Source of the DNA: Burkholderia cenocepacia
GTDB taxonomy: Bacteria; Pseudomonadota; Gammaproteobacteria; Burkholderiales; Burkholderiaceae
Length of the DNA: 64,000 bases
Direction: 5' to 3'
Assembly: GCF_014211915.1 (NCBI RefSeq)
Contig: NZ_CP060040.1
Location: 682,001-746,000, forward strand
Shown: piece after piece, positions 62,566 through 64,000 of the stretch
How positions within the stretch are numbered: the stretch's first letter is position 1
How the letters are laid out: each line of letters starts with the position of its first letter
Made by a program: the position numbers and the translations under genes
Notes under the pieces: generated by a model
Databases searched by the model: none
Told to the model about the DNA's origin: nothing
What the model saw: the letters and a program-made list of their open reading frames with translations, nothing else

Positions 62566-63122
62566 ATGGCTTCCGAAATCACGCTTGCATCAAGCGCGCA
62601 GGACATCAACATCATCGCGGTGATCGATACGGAATGGGTCAAGAAGACGTATCCGAACCCGAGCCAGAATCAGGCCGCGCCGACCGGCATCGCCCACAAT
62701 GGCCAGTTCCTGATCTGCACCGGTGCGCGTGGCGTCAAGGGGCAGGGCACGGCCGACCTGGAAATCACCGCATACCCGGGTGACCGCGTCCAGTTCACCG
62801 GCGTGTCGATCTACGACAACTCCGACGATGCCGTGATCATCTACAACATCCCCGCTATCAAGGCGACGAGGTATTCAACCCGTTCGTCTGCAACACGGTC
62901 GTCCGCAATGGCGCGGTGGAACCCAACCCGGATTCGGGGACCCGCAACGGCCTCCCGCCGCTGAAGAAGCAACTCACGTTCGCGACCTTCGACTCGTCGG
63001 TCCGGCGAAGCGGGACGGAATATTTCGGCGTTTGCTTCGCGCTTTACAAGCTCGTCGGCGGGCAGAACCAGGAACTGTTCGGCTACTACTGGTGGGACCC
63101 GAAGATCATCGTTCCGGCCTGA
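62566..63122 (+). pseudogene. aidA: AidA/PixA-type paralog 3, frameshifted
   Basis: The first frame (MASEITLASSAQDINIIAVI through AVIIYNIP) matches the family for about 96 residues. The rest (RYQGDEVFNPFVCNTVVRNG to LFGYYWWDPKIIVPA) continues only in another frame. One extra C in the run 62850-62853 would join them into a protein of about 185 residues, like its neighbours. GGAGATTAACC precedes ATG 62566. It is divergent from paralogs 1 and 2. Either a recent frameshift or a sequence error. Confidence 0.8.
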
Positions 63123-63248
63123 CCCGCTGCTGTCGGCTTCAGCGCCCGAGCACGCGGAAACGCGTGTGCAAGCAGAGGTGCAGGGCGGGCGCTGTTTCAG
63201 CGTAAGCGCGCCATCCTCCGCACCTCGTGCGGGAAGTCGGCGGCGCAG

Positions 63249-63282
63249 GGTGGTGCCCACGATCATGTCCGTGGGCACCACC
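63249..63282 (+). terminator. Hairpin after aidA paralog 3
   Basis: GGTGGTGCCCACG (63249-63261) pairs perfectly with CGTGGGCACCACC (63270-63282), a 13-bp stem with an 8-base loop. Only GTTCTG follows, so the T tract is weak. It is 126 bases after the stop. Confidence 0.5.
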
Positions 63283-63375
63283 GTTCTGCGTAGCGGCGAA
63301 GCAGCGCGATCCGGTTGCGCGGCGCTACACAGTCTTGTACGGTGAGCGTTCCTCGTTCGAACCGGAGCCCGCCGC

Positions 63376-64000
63376 GTGAGCCGTACCGCCAACCGATCCG
63401 CCGTACCGTCGCCGTTCTGGCGCGATACCGCGCTGCCGTTCATCGAGGCGCGCACCGTCGACGACGGGCGCGCGATCTGCTACGCGAAGCACACGCACGA
63501 CACGTTTTCGGTGGGCGCGATCGTCGGCGGCACGAGCACGTACGTGAACGGCGCGACGAACGCGCACGTCGGGCGCGGCGTGCTGGTGATCATCGACCCG
63601 GAGCAGGTGCACGCATGCAATCCGTACGGCCCCGATGCATGGGCGTACCGGATGGTCTATGTCGACGTGCCGTGGCTCGCGCGGCTGCAACATTCGTTGG
63701 GCGGCGATCCGAACCGCGATTTTCACGGGTTTTCGCCGAAGTTGACCGAGCGCGGCGATCTGTTCGCGCGATTTGGCGGCTTCTACCGCACGCTCGTGTC
63801 GCCCGGCATCGATGCGCTCGGCAAGGAGAGTGCGGCGGTCGAATTCTTCACGGCGTTGCACGGCGCGCTCGACCGCGAACTGCCCGACCCGCGGCCGGGC
63901 GACGACAACGCGAAGCTCGCGCGCGCGGCCGACTACATCGCCGCCCATTGCCGCGAGGCCGTCACGCTCGATGCGATCTGCGCGGCGGCCGACCTGTCGC
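63376..64000 (+). CDS. AraC-family regulator, 3' truncated by the window end
   Basis: The frame is open from GTG 63376 to the window end (208 codons). The N-terminal part is an AraC-type cupin (YAKHTHDTFSVGAIVGG, LVIIDPEQVHACNPYG, WAYRMVYVD). The start of the helix-turn-helix domain is visible (KLARAADYIAAHCREAVTLDAICAAADLS). GGAG lies about nine bases before the GTG. It probably senses an amino acid or small ligand; its targets are outside the window. Confidence 0.85.
   Translation, partial: MSRTANRSAVPSPFWRDTALPFIEARTVDDGRAICYAKHTHDTFSVGAIVGGTSTYVNGATNAHVGRGVLVIIDPEQVHACNPYGPDAWAYRMVYVDVPWLARLQHSLGGDPNRDFHGFSPKLTERGDLFARFGGFYRTLVSPGIDALGKESAAVEFFTALHGALDRELPDPRPGDDNAKLARAADYIAAHCREAVTLDAICAAADLS

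Overview
The window is GC-rich, densely coded DNA with strong G/C bias at third codon positions. Many genes (HpaR-type Hpa cluster, AidA proteins, OpcP-like porins, two MocR regulators) look most like the Burkholderia cepacia complex. The mix of catabolic, uptake and secreted-enzyme genes, with no core information-processing genes, suggests a secondary replicon. Organism and replicon are inferred from protein resemblance only, not from a search. No rRNA, tRNA, CRISPR array, insertion sequence or prophage was seen.

Layout. 1-3057: end of a membrane sugar-acid dehydrogenase operon (GMC flavoprotein plus triheme cytochrome c). 3266-9541: YbaL-type antiporter, a second FtsI-like transpeptidase, a small unknown protein and an extended SDR. 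9614-16122: homoprotocatechuate meta-cleavage cluster, hpaR diverging from hpaG1-G2-E-D-F-H-I; it lacks the hpaBC monooxygenase. 16198-18330: AraC regulator diverging from a small unknown gene and a frameshifted alcohol dehydrogenase-like gene. 18476-23761 (minus strand): Fe/phosphonate-type ABC importer followed by a porin. 23954-28989: MocR regulator, Bcr-type MFS exporter and a two-component system.

29045-42108 is an organosulfur block. A minus-strand operon encodes an LLM flavin monooxygenase, class II aldolase, sulfonate-type ABC importer, membrane-anchored cytochrome c and a second sulfonate-type binding protein. An acyl-CoA dehydrogenase-like flavoprotein diverges from it. Next come a LysR regulator diverging from a thiol (cysteine-type) dioxygenase and a four-module rhodanese. 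A working model is sulfonate import, desulfonation to sulfite, and sulfur/electron handling by the cytochrome and rhodanese.

42179-50995: glycerophosphodiesterase, lone squalene/phytoene synthase, strongly expressed-looking porin, cupin and AhpD-like proteins, MocR and LysR regulators and an SDR. 51058-55670: levan/sucrose module (GH32 levanase, GH68 levansucrase, divergent LacI regulator) with two tandem palindromic operators. 55766-57947: DJ-1/PfpI protein and an Old Yellow Enzyme gene behind two TetR-type operators, but no TetR gene in the window. 58084-60584: AI-2E-family permease, small lipoprotein, SDR. 60982-63122: three AidA/PixA-type paralogs around a repeat-rich AT-richer intergenic region; the third is frameshifted. 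63376-end: truncated AraC regulator.

Two genes (17369-18330 and 62566-63122) are each broken by what looks like loss of one base in a G or C run. This could be real decay or a sequence error.
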